Of a stretch of 64,000 nt of DNA, positions 38,519 to 47,248 are shown in pieces. The notes under the pieces are model-generated. The model saw only the letters and a list, made by a program, of their open reading frames with translations, ran no database searches and was not told the DNA's origin. This DNA is from Gammaproteobacteria bacterium. Its GTDB lineage: Bacteria; Pseudomonadota; Gammaproteobacteria; Steroidobacterales; GCA-2729495. The translations under genes and the position numbers were made by a program. The stretch is taken from positions 62,001 to 126,000 of the forward strand of contig JAUHYQ010000001.1 of the NCBI GenBank assembly GCA_030426355.1, read 5' to 3'. Every line of letters begins with the position of its first letter. The stretch's first letter is position 1.

Positions 38519-39895
38519 CTAACGTTTGCGTACGCGGCTACGCTGGCGCTCCTGCCGCGGTGTCAATTTGTTGCGCTTACCGGCGTAAGGGTTCTGGCTG
38601 GTCACCAGTTGCAGACGCAATGGCGTGCCGCGTAACTTGAAAGCGGCACGAAACTGATTGGTCAGATATCGCTTGTAACTGAGGGGCAAACGCTCGGTCT
38701 GGTTTCCGTGCACAACCACTATGGGCGGATTGCGTCCGCCCTGATGGGCGTAACTCAGCTTTATGCGACGCCCGCGCACCAACGGGGGCGGATGCGCCGC
38801 CAGCGCATCTGCAAGCACTTCCGTCAGACGACTGGAAGACATGTCAACAAACGCGCAAGCCGCAGCACGGCGCGCGCTGTTGAGCAAATCATGGATGTTA
38901 CTGCCGTGCTTGGCAGATATCGGATGCTGGTCAACAAAATCCACGAAGGGCAAGCGGCGGGCAAGTTCCGAATTCAGGCGCCCCTTCTGCGCACTGGTCA
39001 GGCCGTCCCATTTATTAATGCCGATGGTTAACGCACGTCCGCGTTCCACCACCAGGCCGATCAATGACACATCCTGTTCCGACACGCCTTCGTGGGCATC
39101 CAGTAGCACCATCACGGCGTCGGCCTCATCAATTGCTTTCAGCGATTTCACCACGCTGAACTTTTCAATGGTCTCGGTGACTTTGGCGCGCCGCCGGATG
39201 CCGGCCGTGTCTATCAAAACGTACTTGTGTTTGCCAGACTCAAACGGAATATAAATGCTGTCCCGCGTGGTGCCTGCCTGATCCTGCGTAACCAATCGTT
39301 CCTCGCCAAGGAAACGATTGATCAAGGTGGACTTACCCACATTGGGCCGTCCGACAACGGCAATACGAATTCCCTCCAGTACCTGTGGCGGCCCTTCGCC
39401 TGATGGGGGACACAATGCGAATGCGTGCTGTAACAAAGCACGCACCCGATCCCCGCGCTCTGCAGAAATCACCTGCGGCTCGCCCATGCCCAGCTCCCAG
39501 AACTCGGCAGCCGTTGCATCAATCGGCAATCCCTCGGCCTTGTTGATGACGAGGAGTACCTGTTTGCCACTGCGGCGTAGCAAGGTCGAAATTTCGTCGT
39601 CAGCTGCGGTAATGCCTGCACCGGCTTCCAGCATGAACAATACGACGTCGGCCTCGTCCACCGCGAGTTCGACCTGCCGCGCCATTAACTGACTGACTTC
39701 ATCCTGGGCACCGCCCAGACCACCCGTGTCAATCACGATGGCGGAACCGTAATCGGAGCGGCAATAGCCGTGTAAACGATCGCGGGTCAAGCCTGGAAAA
39801 TCGGCCACCAGCGCGTCGCGAGTGCCGGTCAGGCGATTGAATAACGTGGACTTGCCGACGTTAGGCCGTCCAACCAAAGCAATGGCGGGAAGCAA
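38519..39895 (-). CDS. der: Ribosome-assembly GTPase Der (EngA)
   Basis: Essential double GTPase for 50S maturation. The first G domain has GRPNVGKSTLFNRLTG, DTGG and NKAE; the second has GRPNVGKSTLINRFLG, DTAG and NKWD. The C-terminal KH-like domain contains SYAHQGGRNPPIVVVHGNQ and ends in a basic tail (QERQRSRVRKR). At 458 residues it is typical. It is the last gene of the run from rlmN. Confidence 0.96.
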   Translation of the reverse strand: MLPAIALVGRPNVGKSTLFNRLTGTRDALVADFPGLTRDRLHGYCRSDYGSAIVIDTGGLGGAQDEVSQLMARQVELAVDEADVVLFMLEAGAGITAADDEISTLLRRSGKQVLLVINKAEGLPIDATAAEFWELGMGEPQVISAERGDRVRALLQHAFALCPPSGEGPPQVLEGIRIAVVGRPNVGKSTLINRFLGEERLVTQDQAGTTRDSIYIPFESGKHKYVLIDTAGIRRRAKVTETIEKFSVVKSLKAIDEADAVMVLLDAHEGVSEQDVSLIGLVVERGRALTIGINKWDGLTSAQKGRLNSELARRLPFVDFVDQHPISAKHGSNIHDLLNSARRAAACAFVDMSSSRLTEVLADALAAHPPPLVRGRRIKLSYAHQGGRNPPIVVVHGNQTERLPLSYKRYLTNQFRAAFKLRGTPLRLQLVTSQNPYAGKRNKLTPRQERQRSRVRKR

Positions 39896-39899
39896 GGGT

Positions 39900-41090
39900 T
39901 CAGCTCCCTTTGCGCTTATCGGCCTTTACACGATATGCATGCAAAGAGCCTGCATCGGTCATCAGATATACGATGTCGTCAAGCACCAGCGGCTGCGAAC
40001 TGATGCGCTCGCCACCAACTTTTACGCGGGCCTGCAGTGCGCCGGTCGCGATATCAAACCAATGCACATAACCTTCGAAATCACCAACCACAACCGACGA
40101 ACCTAAAATTGCCGGCGCAGTGACATCGCGATTGCGAACATCTTTGCGCCGCCACAACTCACGGCCGGAGCCGCGCGTCATGGCAACCAATTCACTGCGC
40201 TGATCGGTGATATAAATACTGCTGATATCAACAGCAATACCGCTGTAGCTGGACAGCTCACGCGACCACAAAAGCTGGCCCGATTCCAGCGCCACCGCGC
40301 CAATACGCCCCTGATAAGCTGCGGCATACACGTCACTGCCGGCAATCACGGGGCTCGCATTGATATCAATCAGGCGCTCGAGCTCGGTGCGGCCCGATGG
40401 GGGATCCATGAGCACGCTCCACATCTCGGCACCGCTCGCCAGGTCGTAACTGGCAAGACGGCCGTTATCAAAGCCGCTGATCACCTGCCCGCGAGAAATG
40501 ACCGGTGACGCGGTGCCCCTCACTGTAAGTCGTGGCACCGACTGCTGTATTGACCAGACAGTGCTGCCATCGGTCAAGTCCAATGCCGTAAGCTTGCCGT
40601 TAACCGTTTGCACAACCGCGACGTTGCTGCCAATGGCAGGCGCCCCGAGCACTTCACTGGTAACTTCCTGAATCCATCGCTGCGCGCCGGTTTCGGCCTC
40701 CAGCGCAACGATCTCGCCGTTACTCGAACCCGCCACCACCACATTGCCATCACTGGCCGGCCCTGCCGACAACGGCAACCCGGTTTTAACGGCCCAGGCG
40801 CTTTTGCCGGTGCGCGCATCTCGGGCGATTATCCTGCCGTTATGTGCCGCTGCATAAATACGCTGACCGTCAGTTGCAGGACGCAATGCTAATCTTAATT
40901 TCTCGGTACCGGCACCAACACCCGCACTCCAAACTTTCTGCAAACGAAACGCGGGTTCGAAGTCCACCAGTTCTGCTGGCAATTCGTCCGGATCGATATC
41001 CTTGGAACTGCAGCCTGATTGCATAGCACCCAGCGCCAGCAATGTGCTTAAGATTAACCAGCCCCTTTTGCTGAGAGAGAAAAACGACAT
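39900..41090 (-). CDS. bamB: Outer-membrane assembly lipoprotein BamB
   Basis: Eight-bladed beta-propeller lipoprotein of the BAM complex. The ATG at 41090 gives 396 residues with signal peptide MSFFSLSKRGWLILSTLLAL and lipobox GAMQSGCSS (Gln at -3 is unusual). PQQ-like repeats such as GRIIARDARTGKSAWAVKTG and GEIVALEAETGAQRW recur along the chain. The open frame continues upstream into yfgM, but that extension has no signal peptide. It lies five bases before der. Confidence 0.93.
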   Translation of the reverse strand: MSFFSLSKRGWLILSTLLALGAMQSGCSSKDIDPDELPAELVDFEPAFRLQKVWSAGVGAGTEKLRLALRPATDGQRIYAAAHNGRIIARDARTGKSAWAVKTGLPLSAGPASDGNVVVAGSSNGEIVALEAETGAQRWIQEVTSEVLGAPAIGSNVAVVQTVNGKLTALDLTDGSTVWSIQQSVPRLTVRGTASPVISRGQVISGFDNGRLASYDLASGAEMWSVLMDPPSGRTELERLIDINASPVIAGSDVYAAAYQGRIGAVALESGQLLWSRELSSYSGIAVDISSIYITDQRSELVAMTRGSGRELWRRKDVRNRDVTAPAILGSSVVVGDFEGYVHWFDIATGALQARVKVGGERISSQPLVLDDIVYLMTDAGSLHAYRVKADKRKGS

Positions 41091-41112
41091 CGGCGCAAAC
41101 TGCCCGGGACGG

Positions 41113-41832
41113 TTATTCAACCGATTCCGCCGCAGCATCGGGCTGCGCATCCAGCGACGGCAGCTCGCCGGGTGATTCCGTATCGCCGACGCTGCTGAGC
41201 GACACTGCCACATCATCAAGCTTCATCTGCACAAAGTTGCGGTCAAGCGACCCACCCGAATCGCTGATTAAGGCCGCCTGATAAGCGTCCCGGGCCTCGG
41301 CGAACTGCCCTTTGCCAAACAAGGCATCGCCACGCAAACTCAGCTGCAAACCTGCCATGCCGGGAACCGGCTCGGAGTCAAGCAACTCCAAAGCCTGATC
41401 GTATTCACCCTCCGATATAAGTATCTGCCCCTCGCGCAACATGGCGATCTGCCGCAGCATGGGATCCTGACCGTCCTGATGTAGCAGCCGCAACTGCTGC
41501 AATGCTGCCGTTGCATCGTTGCGATCCATATAGAGCCGCGCCATGATCAGCCGCGCCTGATCAAGGTACGGTGTCGATGCATAATCGCTTTCCAGCAGGG
41601 CAAGCAGTTCCTGAACTTCGTTGAATCGCTCGCCACCGGCAGCCGTGCGCAGCATTGACCAGACGGCCGAAGCCTCCGCGGCCTGCTCCACCCGATGATC
41701 TTTCCAGCCTTGCCAGCCAAACAAACCGCCCAACCCCAACAGCACACCGGCTGCAATATAAATGCCGTTTACACGCAACCACTGTTTAGCGCGCTCTGCT
41801 TCCTGATCATCGGTAAATAACTCGTCCGTCAC
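41113..41832 (-). CDS. yfgM: YfgM family periplasmic TPR protein, ancillary SecYEG subunit
   Basis: A single-pass membrane protein with cytoplasmic N-terminus, membrane helix GIYIAAGVLLGLGGLFGW at about residues 24-42, and a periplasmic TPR region (MDRNDATAALQQLRLLHQDG, GKGQFAEARDAYQAAL). E. coli YfgM binds SecYEG and PpiD. The C-terminal 30 residues are acidic and low complexity. The gene stands between hisS and bamB, the standard order. Confidence 0.88.
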   Translation of the reverse strand: MTDELFTDDQEAERAKQWLRVNGIYIAAGVLLGLGGLFGWQGWKDHRVEQAAEASAVWSMLRTAAGGERFNEVQELLALLESDYASTPYLDQARLIMARLYMDRNDATAALQQLRLLHQDGQDPMLRQIAMLREGQILISEGEYDQALELLDSEPVPGMAGLQLSLRGDALFGKGQFAEARDAYQAALISDSGGSLDRNFVQMKLDDVAVSLSSVGDTESPGELPSLDAQPDAAAESVE

Positions 41833-41847
41833 TGTTTTGATTCCTTA

Positions 41848-43125
41848 CTAATGGTCACGCATGGCCGCGGCAATCGCGGTCGTCAACTCATCCCAGCTTA
41901 CTGATTGTTGCTCTGCATCTTCTCGCAGGTTTTTCAAACCCGCCTGTCGCTGCGACAGCTCTTCATCACCCAATATCAAGGCAAGCCGCGCTCCACTCTT
42001 GTCAGCGCGCTTGAACTGCGACTTAAATGAACCGCCACCACCGTTTACTTCAATGCTTAACCCGGGAGATTCTGAGCGCAATCGCTCTGCCAACAGCAAC
42101 GCCTGACGACCTGCGGCATCCCCGACGGCCACTACATAGATGTCCGGGCCTCCCGCGGGTACCGGAGTTTCCGCCAGTTTCACCAGTTCAATCAAGCGTT
42201 CCAGACCAATTGCCCAGCCGATTGCAGGAGTCGCACGCCCGCCCAGCTGCTCAACCAGCCCGTCATAGCGCCCGCCAGAGCAAACCGCGCCTTGCGCCCC
42301 GAGCTGATCAGTCACCCACTCGAACACTGTGCGGCTGTAATAATCAAGGCCGCGGACCAGGCGCGGATTTACAGAGAATTCGACGTTTGCATCCTTCAGC
42401 AGCGCTTGCAACCCGGCAAAATGATCGGCTGATTCACTGTCCAGACTTTCCGTCAACAAGGGCGCGTTTTCGATCAGTGGCTGCATTTCCGGGAGCTTGC
42501 TGTCGAGCAGGCGCATCGGGTTACGCTCCAGACGATCAAGATTTTCTGCATCAAGACTATCGCGATGCGCAGAAAAATAGTCCACCAGTTGCGCACGGTA
42601 TGCCAGGCGAGATTCCGGCGTGCCGAGCGAATTCAGTTGCAATTCTATTGCGTCGATGCCGAACTCACGCCAGATGCGTACTGACATCAGAATCATTTCC
42701 GCGTCCACGTCCGGGCCCTCGAAACCGAAAGCCTCGACATCAAACTGATGAAATTGCCGATAGCGCCCTTTTTGCGGCTTTTCATAGCGGAACATGGGGC
42801 CTGTATACCAAAGCTTTTGCTTCTGGTTATGCAGCAAACCATTTGATATGGCAGCGCGCACGATACCGGCCGTTCCTTCGGGCCGCAGCGTGAGACTTTC
42901 GCCGTTACGGTCATCAAAGGTATACATTTCTTTTTCGACTATATCGGTCACTTCGCCAATGGACCGCTTGAATAATTCAGATCGTTCTACTACGGGTACT
43001 CGAAATTCCCGGTATCCGTAACCCGTGGCCACCTGCCGCAATACACCTTCAACGTAATGCCACAGTGGCGTCTCGTCAGGGAGGATATCGTTCATACCGC
43101 GAATACCGGTGATTTTGACGGTCAT
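41848..43125 (-). CDS. hisS: Histidyl-tRNA synthetase
   Basis: Class II synthetase. It has the motif 2 loop RYEKPQKGRYRQFHQFD, the histidine-binding segment LVRGLDYYSRTVFEWV and motif 3 GWAIGLERLIEL, then the anticodon-binding domain from about residue 325. At 425 residues it is full length. The ATG overlaps the rodZ stop by four bases. ispG, which normally lies between rodZ and hisS, is absent. Confidence 0.96.
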   Translation of the reverse strand: MTVKITGIRGMNDILPDETPLWHYVEGVLRQVATGYGYREFRVPVVERSELFKRSIGEVTDIVEKEMYTFDDRNGESLTLRPEGTAGIVRAAISNGLLHNQKQKLWYTGPMFRYEKPQKGRYRQFHQFDVEAFGFEGPDVDAEMILMSVRIWREFGIDAIELQLNSLGTPESRLAYRAQLVDYFSAHRDSLDAENLDRLERNPMRLLDSKLPEMQPLIENAPLLTESLDSESADHFAGLQALLKDANVEFSVNPRLVRGLDYYSRTVFEWVTDQLGAQGAVCSGGRYDGLVEQLGGRATPAIGWAIGLERLIELVKLAETPVPAGGPDIYVVAVGDAAGRQALLLAERLRSESPGLSIEVNGGGGSFKSQFKRADKSGARLALILGDEELSQRQAGLKNLREDAEQQSVSWDELTTAIAAAMRDH

Positions 43126-44063
43126 TGCACGCCCTCAATGTCCTCGGCATTCAGCACAAATCGAGCGGTATTCCGCCCGGTACGAACATTATTCGGCACG
43201 GCAAATTCGGTGCCCGACAAACGAATACTGACGGCATCAACATCGCCGATAAAAAAGCGCAACGGCGGTTTAGCGCTGAAGGTTCGGACACTGCCGGACT
43301 TTTCAAGCCCGTACAGCAAGCGCCGCGTGGCATCCGAAACCTCCACCCAGCATTCATCCCGGAACGTCAATACCAACTCAAGCTCCGCTGGCGCTGTGAC
43401 CACAGCCGGCGGGCTAGCGGGCGGTTCAGGCGACACTGCCGGTTCAACAACGGGTGCTTGCGCTGCAACTTCGGCATCCGGAACAACCACGAAATCAGAT
43501 GCCGGCGTTTCAATCACGGATGCTTCAGACTCGCTTGCCGCAGCCGGCTCGGACTGAATCCGCTCTTCAACAACAAACTCACTGTCTCGATCAGGCAACG
43601 CGCTGACCGGCGCAGCAGCGGAAATATCGGCCGTTACTGTCGGGGGTTCGTTATCGCCCGATAACAGATAAATTAGCGCGCCCAGAATCAGCAGTGCCAA
43701 CATTCCCCACAACACGAACATCGACAGACTTGCGCCGGTCTTGACTTCGGTTTGCAGCGACAGTGCACGGAAATCGTCAGGTTCCTGCTCGACCGGCGCC
43801 CAAGAGTCCACGACACTCTGCTCCGGCAGGCCCAGCAGTCGGGCGTAGCTGCGCAAATAACCTCGCACAAACACGGCTGCACCGAGACCGTCGAGCCGGT
43901 CTGCCTCAATGGCATTCACCACGTCCAGTTCGAGATGCAAACTGTGCGCTACATCTTCGATGTTGCGACCCTGCTGTTCGCGCGCCTCGCGCAGTCGCGC
44001 ACCCGGACCTGACACGGGCTCGGACTGCACCTCGGCAGCAACGTTATTGCTATCGTCGGCCAC
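43122..44063 (-). CDS. rodZ: RodZ family cytoskeletal membrane protein
   Basis: Links the MreB cytoskeleton to the wall machinery. An N-terminal helix-turn-helix (ARLREAREQQGRNIEDVAHS to VRGYLRSYARLLG) is cytoplasmic. A membrane helix, LSMFVLWGMLALLILGALIY, lies at about residues 113-132. A long Ala/Pro/Glu-rich periplasmic linker and a C-terminal DUF4115 beta domain (FRDECWVEVSDATRRLLYG) follow. The start lies inside pilW (14-base overlap). Confidence 0.9.
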   Translation of the reverse strand: MADDSNNVAAEVQSEPVSGPGARLREAREQQGRNIEDVAHSLHLELDVVNAIEADRLDGLGAAVFVRGYLRSYARLLGLPEQSVVDSWAPVEQEPDDFRALSLQTEVKTGASLSMFVLWGMLALLILGALIYLLSGDNEPPTVTADISAAAPVSALPDRDSEFVVEERIQSEPAAASESEASVIETPASDFVVVPDAEVAAQAPVVEPAVSPEPPASPPAVVTAPAELELVLTFRDECWVEVSDATRRLLYGLEKSGSVRTFSAKPPLRFFIGDVDAVSIRLSGTEFAVPNNVRTGRNTARFVLNAEDIEGVQ

Positions 44064-44817
44064 GCTCTGCTTCCAGCAACTGCCCCGCCTGCTGCGACTG
44101 CGGGAAGTCGTTCAGCAGGCGCGCACGATAAGTTTGCGCCGCGATTGAATCATCCAGCGCCATTTCAATGCGATACGCGAGATACAAAACACCCGGCTCC
44201 GGTTGCGTTGCCGCCATACACCGCTCTATAAAACCGCGCGCGGAGAGATATTCTTTGCTTTCGTAGGAAATATCTGCCAAATGAAATAGCGCTTCGGGAA
44301 ACTGCGGCTTAAGCGTAATTGCTCTGCGCAAATACTTTTCAGCTTGTTCAGCATCGAACTTTTTGGCACAGCGACCGGCATTCGTGAGCACTTCATGGCG
44401 ATACTGATAGGACGGCACAGCGATAGCGCGGTCAAAATAGCGCAGGGCCTCCTTATAGCCCTTCTCCTGCCGGCATACGAAGACCGCCAGATCGTTCAGA
44501 GCCGCCTGATCATCAGGCCCGTAGCGAACTGCCTCGCGATAGCTTGCCTCGGCACGCTCCGGGTCGGCCAACTGCTCATATACCAATGCCTGAACACGAT
44601 AGGCTGCCGGATTTTCTACCTTTGCGTTAATGGATTTCTGGAGCTTCGCCAATGCTTCTTCCAGCTTGCCCTGGCGCAAATAGGAAATACCCAGATCAAG
44701 ATTGAGACGCGCGGCCTCCTCGTCATCCGGCGGTGATAGTTTCCCGGTAGGCCCTGAGGTAACACAACCAGCCAGCCCGACGGCTAACAGTAAAACACCG
44801 ATAAATCGCAAACTCAT
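44050..44817 (-). CDS. pilW: Type IV pilus biogenesis/stability protein PilW (PilF)
   Basis: Outer-membrane pilotin lipoprotein required for PilQ secretin assembly. The signal peptide MSLRFIGVLLLAVGLAGC has a clean LAGC lipobox. TPR units follow (GISYLRQGKLEEALAKLQKS, YEQLADPERAEASYREAVRY, LADISYESKEYLSARGF). At 255 residues it is typical. It overlaps rlmN by four bases. Its presence suggests that the organism makes type IV pili, although no other pilus gene is in the window. Confidence 0.88.
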   Translation of the reverse strand: MSLRFIGVLLLAVGLAGCVTSGPTGKLSPPDDEEAARLNLDLGISYLRQGKLEEALAKLQKSINAKVENPAAYRVQALVYEQLADPERAEASYREAVRYGPDDQAALNDLAVFVCRQEKGYKEALRYFDRAIAVPSYQYRHEVLTNAGRCAKKFDAEQAEKYLRRAITLKPQFPEALFHLADISYESKEYLSARGFIERCMAATQPEPGVLYLAYRIEMALDDSIAAQTYRARLLNDFPQSQQAGQLLEAERGRR

Positions 44818-45914
44818 ACCCTGTTCACCGTATGCATAGTCTTCTCGCTCATCGGCACCCGGACAAGATTGTCCAGGCTACCTGCCAACTGGCCACACGC
44901 AGCATCGATATCGTCGCCACGCGGCCGCCGCGTTACGGTAACAATACCGCTATCCATCAACACTTTGCGGAACGCGTCCACACGCTGCTGCGGCGTTCGA
45001 TTGTAGCCGGTGCCCGCGACCGGATTGAACGGTATCAGATTCACTTTGGCAGGATGCCCGCGAAGCAAATCAACCAGACGGCGCGCCTCTGCCGGACTGT
45101 CGTTAATACCGTCCAGCATGATGTATTCGAAAGTGATTTGCTTGCTATTGGTGGCAGACGCGTATTCCCAGCAGGCACTCAACAACTCTTTAATCGGATG
45201 TTTACGGTTGATTGGCACCAACTCGTCGCGCAATTCATCATGCGCCGCATGCAGCGAAATCGCCAGCGCAACGTTGCTCACCTTGGCCAGCCGATCAATC
45301 TGGGGAACCAGACCCGAAGTACTGACCGTGACCCGACGGCGCGACAGCCCGAATCCAAAATCATCGGTTAACACGTCACACGCGCGCGTGACTTCGCGAA
45401 AATTGGCCAGCGGCTCGCCCATGCCCATGAAAACGATATTGGTCACCCGCGATGCGCCATTCACAAGACCCAGTTCGCGAGTCGCCAGCAACACCTGGCC
45501 GACTATCTCCGCAGCCGTCAGATTGCGATTAAAGCCCTGGCGGCCGGTCGCACAGAACGGACAATCCATGGCACAGCCCACCTGCGAGGACACGCACAAG
45601 GTACCGCGACGCTCTTCGGGAATAAACACCATCTCTATAAGCTGCGCGCGACCCACGTCCAACGACCATTTCACGGTGCCGTCGCTGGATTGCTGACGCA
45701 CGCCGACAGTCGGCAAGTCGAGCGACGCCTCGGCCTCCAGACGCTGCCGCAGCGGCAGACTCAGATTCGTCATGGCCTCCCATCTCAACTCACTGCGCTC
45801 ATAAAGCCAGCGCATAAGCTGACGGGCCCGAAACGGCTTTTCGCCGAAAGATGCAAACCAGGCTTCCAGCTCTGCACGCGGAAGTCCGATCAGGTTTTTG
45901 CGGGCGGATGCCAT
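44814..45914 (-). CDS. rlmN: Dual-specificity RNA methyltransferase RlmN
   Basis: Radical-SAM enzyme that makes m2A at 23S rRNA 2503 and at position 37 of some tRNAs. The cluster motif is CAMDCPFCATG, followed by VFMGMGEPLANF and NPVAGTGYNRT; the methyl-carrying Cys lies in DIDAACGQL. The ATG at 45914 gives 366 residues, matching the family; the frame to 46082 extends through the intergenic gap into ndk and is not supported. Confidence 0.95.
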   Translation of the reverse strand: MASARKNLIGLPRAELEAWFASFGEKPFRARQLMRWLYERSELRWEAMTNLSLPLRQRLEAEASLDLPTVGVRQQSSDGTVKWSLDVGRAQLIEMVFIPEERRGTLCVSSQVGCAMDCPFCATGRQGFNRNLTAAEIVGQVLLATRELGLVNGASRVTNIVFMGMGEPLANFREVTRACDVLTDDFGFGLSRRRVTVSTSGLVPQIDRLAKVSNVALAISLHAAHDELRDELVPINRKHPIKELLSACWEYASATNSKQITFEYIMLDGINDSPAEARRLVDLLRGHPAKVNLIPFNPVAGTGYNRTPQQRVDAFRKVLMDSGIVTVTRRPRGDDIDAACGQLAGSLDNLVRVPMSEKTMHTVNRV

Positions 45915-45945
45915 GTCGCAGACTGTAAGGTGAGACGCGTCTCGA

Positions 45946-46377
45946 CTATCGAGTGCGCGGACATACCCCGTCGTCGCCGAAGAAAAAGGCGATCTCGGCT
46001 TTTGCCGTATCCGGCCCATCGGAACCGTGCACGACATTTTCTTCGATACTGGCTGCAAAATCGGCCCGAATCGTGCCGCCATCGGCTTCTGCAGGGTTAG
46101 TCGCGCCCATCAGCTTGCGGTTCAGATCAACCGCGCCCTCACCCTGCAACGCCTGCACCATAACCGGACCGGATGTCATGTAAGCGACAAGATCATTAAA
46201 GAAGGGGCGCGCCTTGTGAACAGCATAAAAACCTTCTGCCTGCTCTTTAGTCAGGTGCATCATCCGCGCCGCGACAATTTGCAGGCCCGCGCCCTCAAAT
46301 CGCTTGTAAATCTCACCGATCAGGTTCTTTTCGACTCCGTCGGGTTTAATGATCGAAAGAGTGGTTTCGATAGCCAT
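45946..46377 (-). CDS. ndk: Nucleoside diphosphate kinase
   Basis: Transfers the gamma-phosphate among NTPs through a phospho-histidine. The sequence has [19 protein letters not shown] and the active-site His in [15 protein letters not shown]. At 143 residues it is full length. A perfect 12-base palindrome, GAGACGCGTCTC (45932-45943), lies between it and rlmN. Confidence 0.96.
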   Translation of the reverse strand: MAIETTLSIIKPDGVEKNLIGEIYKRFEGAGLQIVAARMMHLTKEQAEGFYAVHKARPFFNDLVAYMTSGPVMVQALQGEGAVDLNRKLMGATNPAEADGGTIRADFAASIEENVVHGSDGPDTAKAEIAFFFGDDGVCPRTR

Positions 46378-46520
46378 CTGTCATTTCCTTAAGTTTGTTC
46401 GTTGCCAAACGCCACCGGCCTGCGGCAGTCGTTGTTAAACGTGGTTAATAAAAATTAGAAGCTTATCGGGTTAGCGCCGACAAACTCGATTAATACAGAC
46501 ACTGAAAGCGGACGGATAAA

Positions 46521-46844
46521 TCAGATGTTGAAACTTTCTCCGCAACCGCATTCGCTCGATGCTTTCGGGTTGTCGAACTTGAACGCCTCATTCAGGCCCT
46601 GTTTGACGAAATCGACCCGGGTTCCGTCTATGTATTCAAGACTGGGCTTGTCCACGATGACGGACACTCCGCCGGTTTCAAACACGACATCGTTGGCTTC
46701 AACGGTGTCGGCGTAATCGATCACATAAGCGAATCCGGAACAGCCAGTCTGCTTAATACCCAGGCGCAAGCCCAGACCTCCGCCCCGCTGCTCCAGGTAG
46801 TTGCGTACACGGTCTGCCGCATTCTGGGTGAGTGTTATTGCCAT
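46521..46844 (-). CDS. iscA: A-type iron-sulfur carrier protein, IscA family
   Basis: A-type carrier that relays Fe-S clusters to apoproteins. The three conserved cysteines are present in [17 protein letters not shown] and [12 protein letters not shown]. At 107 residues it is typical. It lies 20 bases after the IscU-like gene, the normal order iscS-iscU-iscA, but hscB, hscA, fdx and iscX are missing between it and ndk. ErpA is an alternative reading; gene order favours IscA. Confidence 0.9.
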   Translation of the reverse strand: MAITLTQNAADRVRNYLEQRGGGLGLRLGIKQTGCSGFAYVIDYADTVEANDVVFETGGVSVIVDKPSLEYIDGTRVDFVKQGLNEAFKFDNPKASSECGCGESFNI

Positions 46845-46864
46845 CCGGTAATTCCCTGCGTTAT

Positions 46865-47248
46865 CTAGCTCAATGCACCCGTCGCCTGCCGTGCCTGGAA
46901 ATTGGCATAACAGGCGCTCAATGCATCTTTCAAAATCAGTATTTTACCTGTCTTTTCGACAGGTATTTCCAGTTCTTTCAGGCTTTCGAGCAGGGTGGGG
47001 TCAACCAGCTGCTCGGGCCTTGCGCCTTCCAGCTTTGCGGCGGTCAGGCTGCAGGCTGCAATTATATGTGGACAGGCGAAGGCTCGGAACCCCACATTAT
47101 GCAAACGACCGGCTTCGACATCGGCGGCAAAGTAGACTGCTGCGCCCTGCGCAGGTGAACCAGCCCGCCCCACCACCGCCGAACCCAGCGCAGTCGGCGC
47201 CCGATCAAAGCGTTCTGCGACCAACGCGTTATAGGCAGCCTCGTTCAC
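46865..47248 (-). CDS. Degenerate IscU-like scaffold-family protein
   Basis: A 127-residue protein in the position of iscU. It aligns with E. coli IscU (recalled sequence) without gaps through the key blocks. GAPACGDV becomes GSPAQGAA, replacing ligand Cys37 by Gln34 and Asp39 by Ala36. FKTYGCGSAI becomes [10 protein letters not shown], keeping one Cys (Cys59). LPPVKIHCSIL becomes [11 protein letters not shown], losing the HscA-binding LPPVK, His105 and Cys106 (now Lys102). Two other cysteines, 66 and 113, are not at ligand positions. It can hardly hold a canonical 2Fe-2S cluster. The frame is intact and overlaps iscS by four bases, so it is expressed and probably selected, perhaps as an IscS partner. 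Confidence 0.8.
   Translation of the reverse strand: MNEAAYNALVAERFDRAPTALGSAVVGRAGSPAQGAAVYFAADVEAGRLHNVGFRAFACPHIIAACSLTAAKLEGARPEQLVDPTLLESLKELEIPVEKTGKILILKDALSACYANFQARQATGALS

Noticed and set aside
42027-42893. Plus-strand frame of 288 codons antisense to hisS
   Set aside because: Arg/Pro-rich shadow translation; hisS motifs are complete on the opposite strand.
46865-47248. IscU-like gene as a pseudogene
   Set aside because: The frame is complete, of normal length, and overlaps iscS by four bases; changes are targeted substitutions rather than frameshifts or stops.
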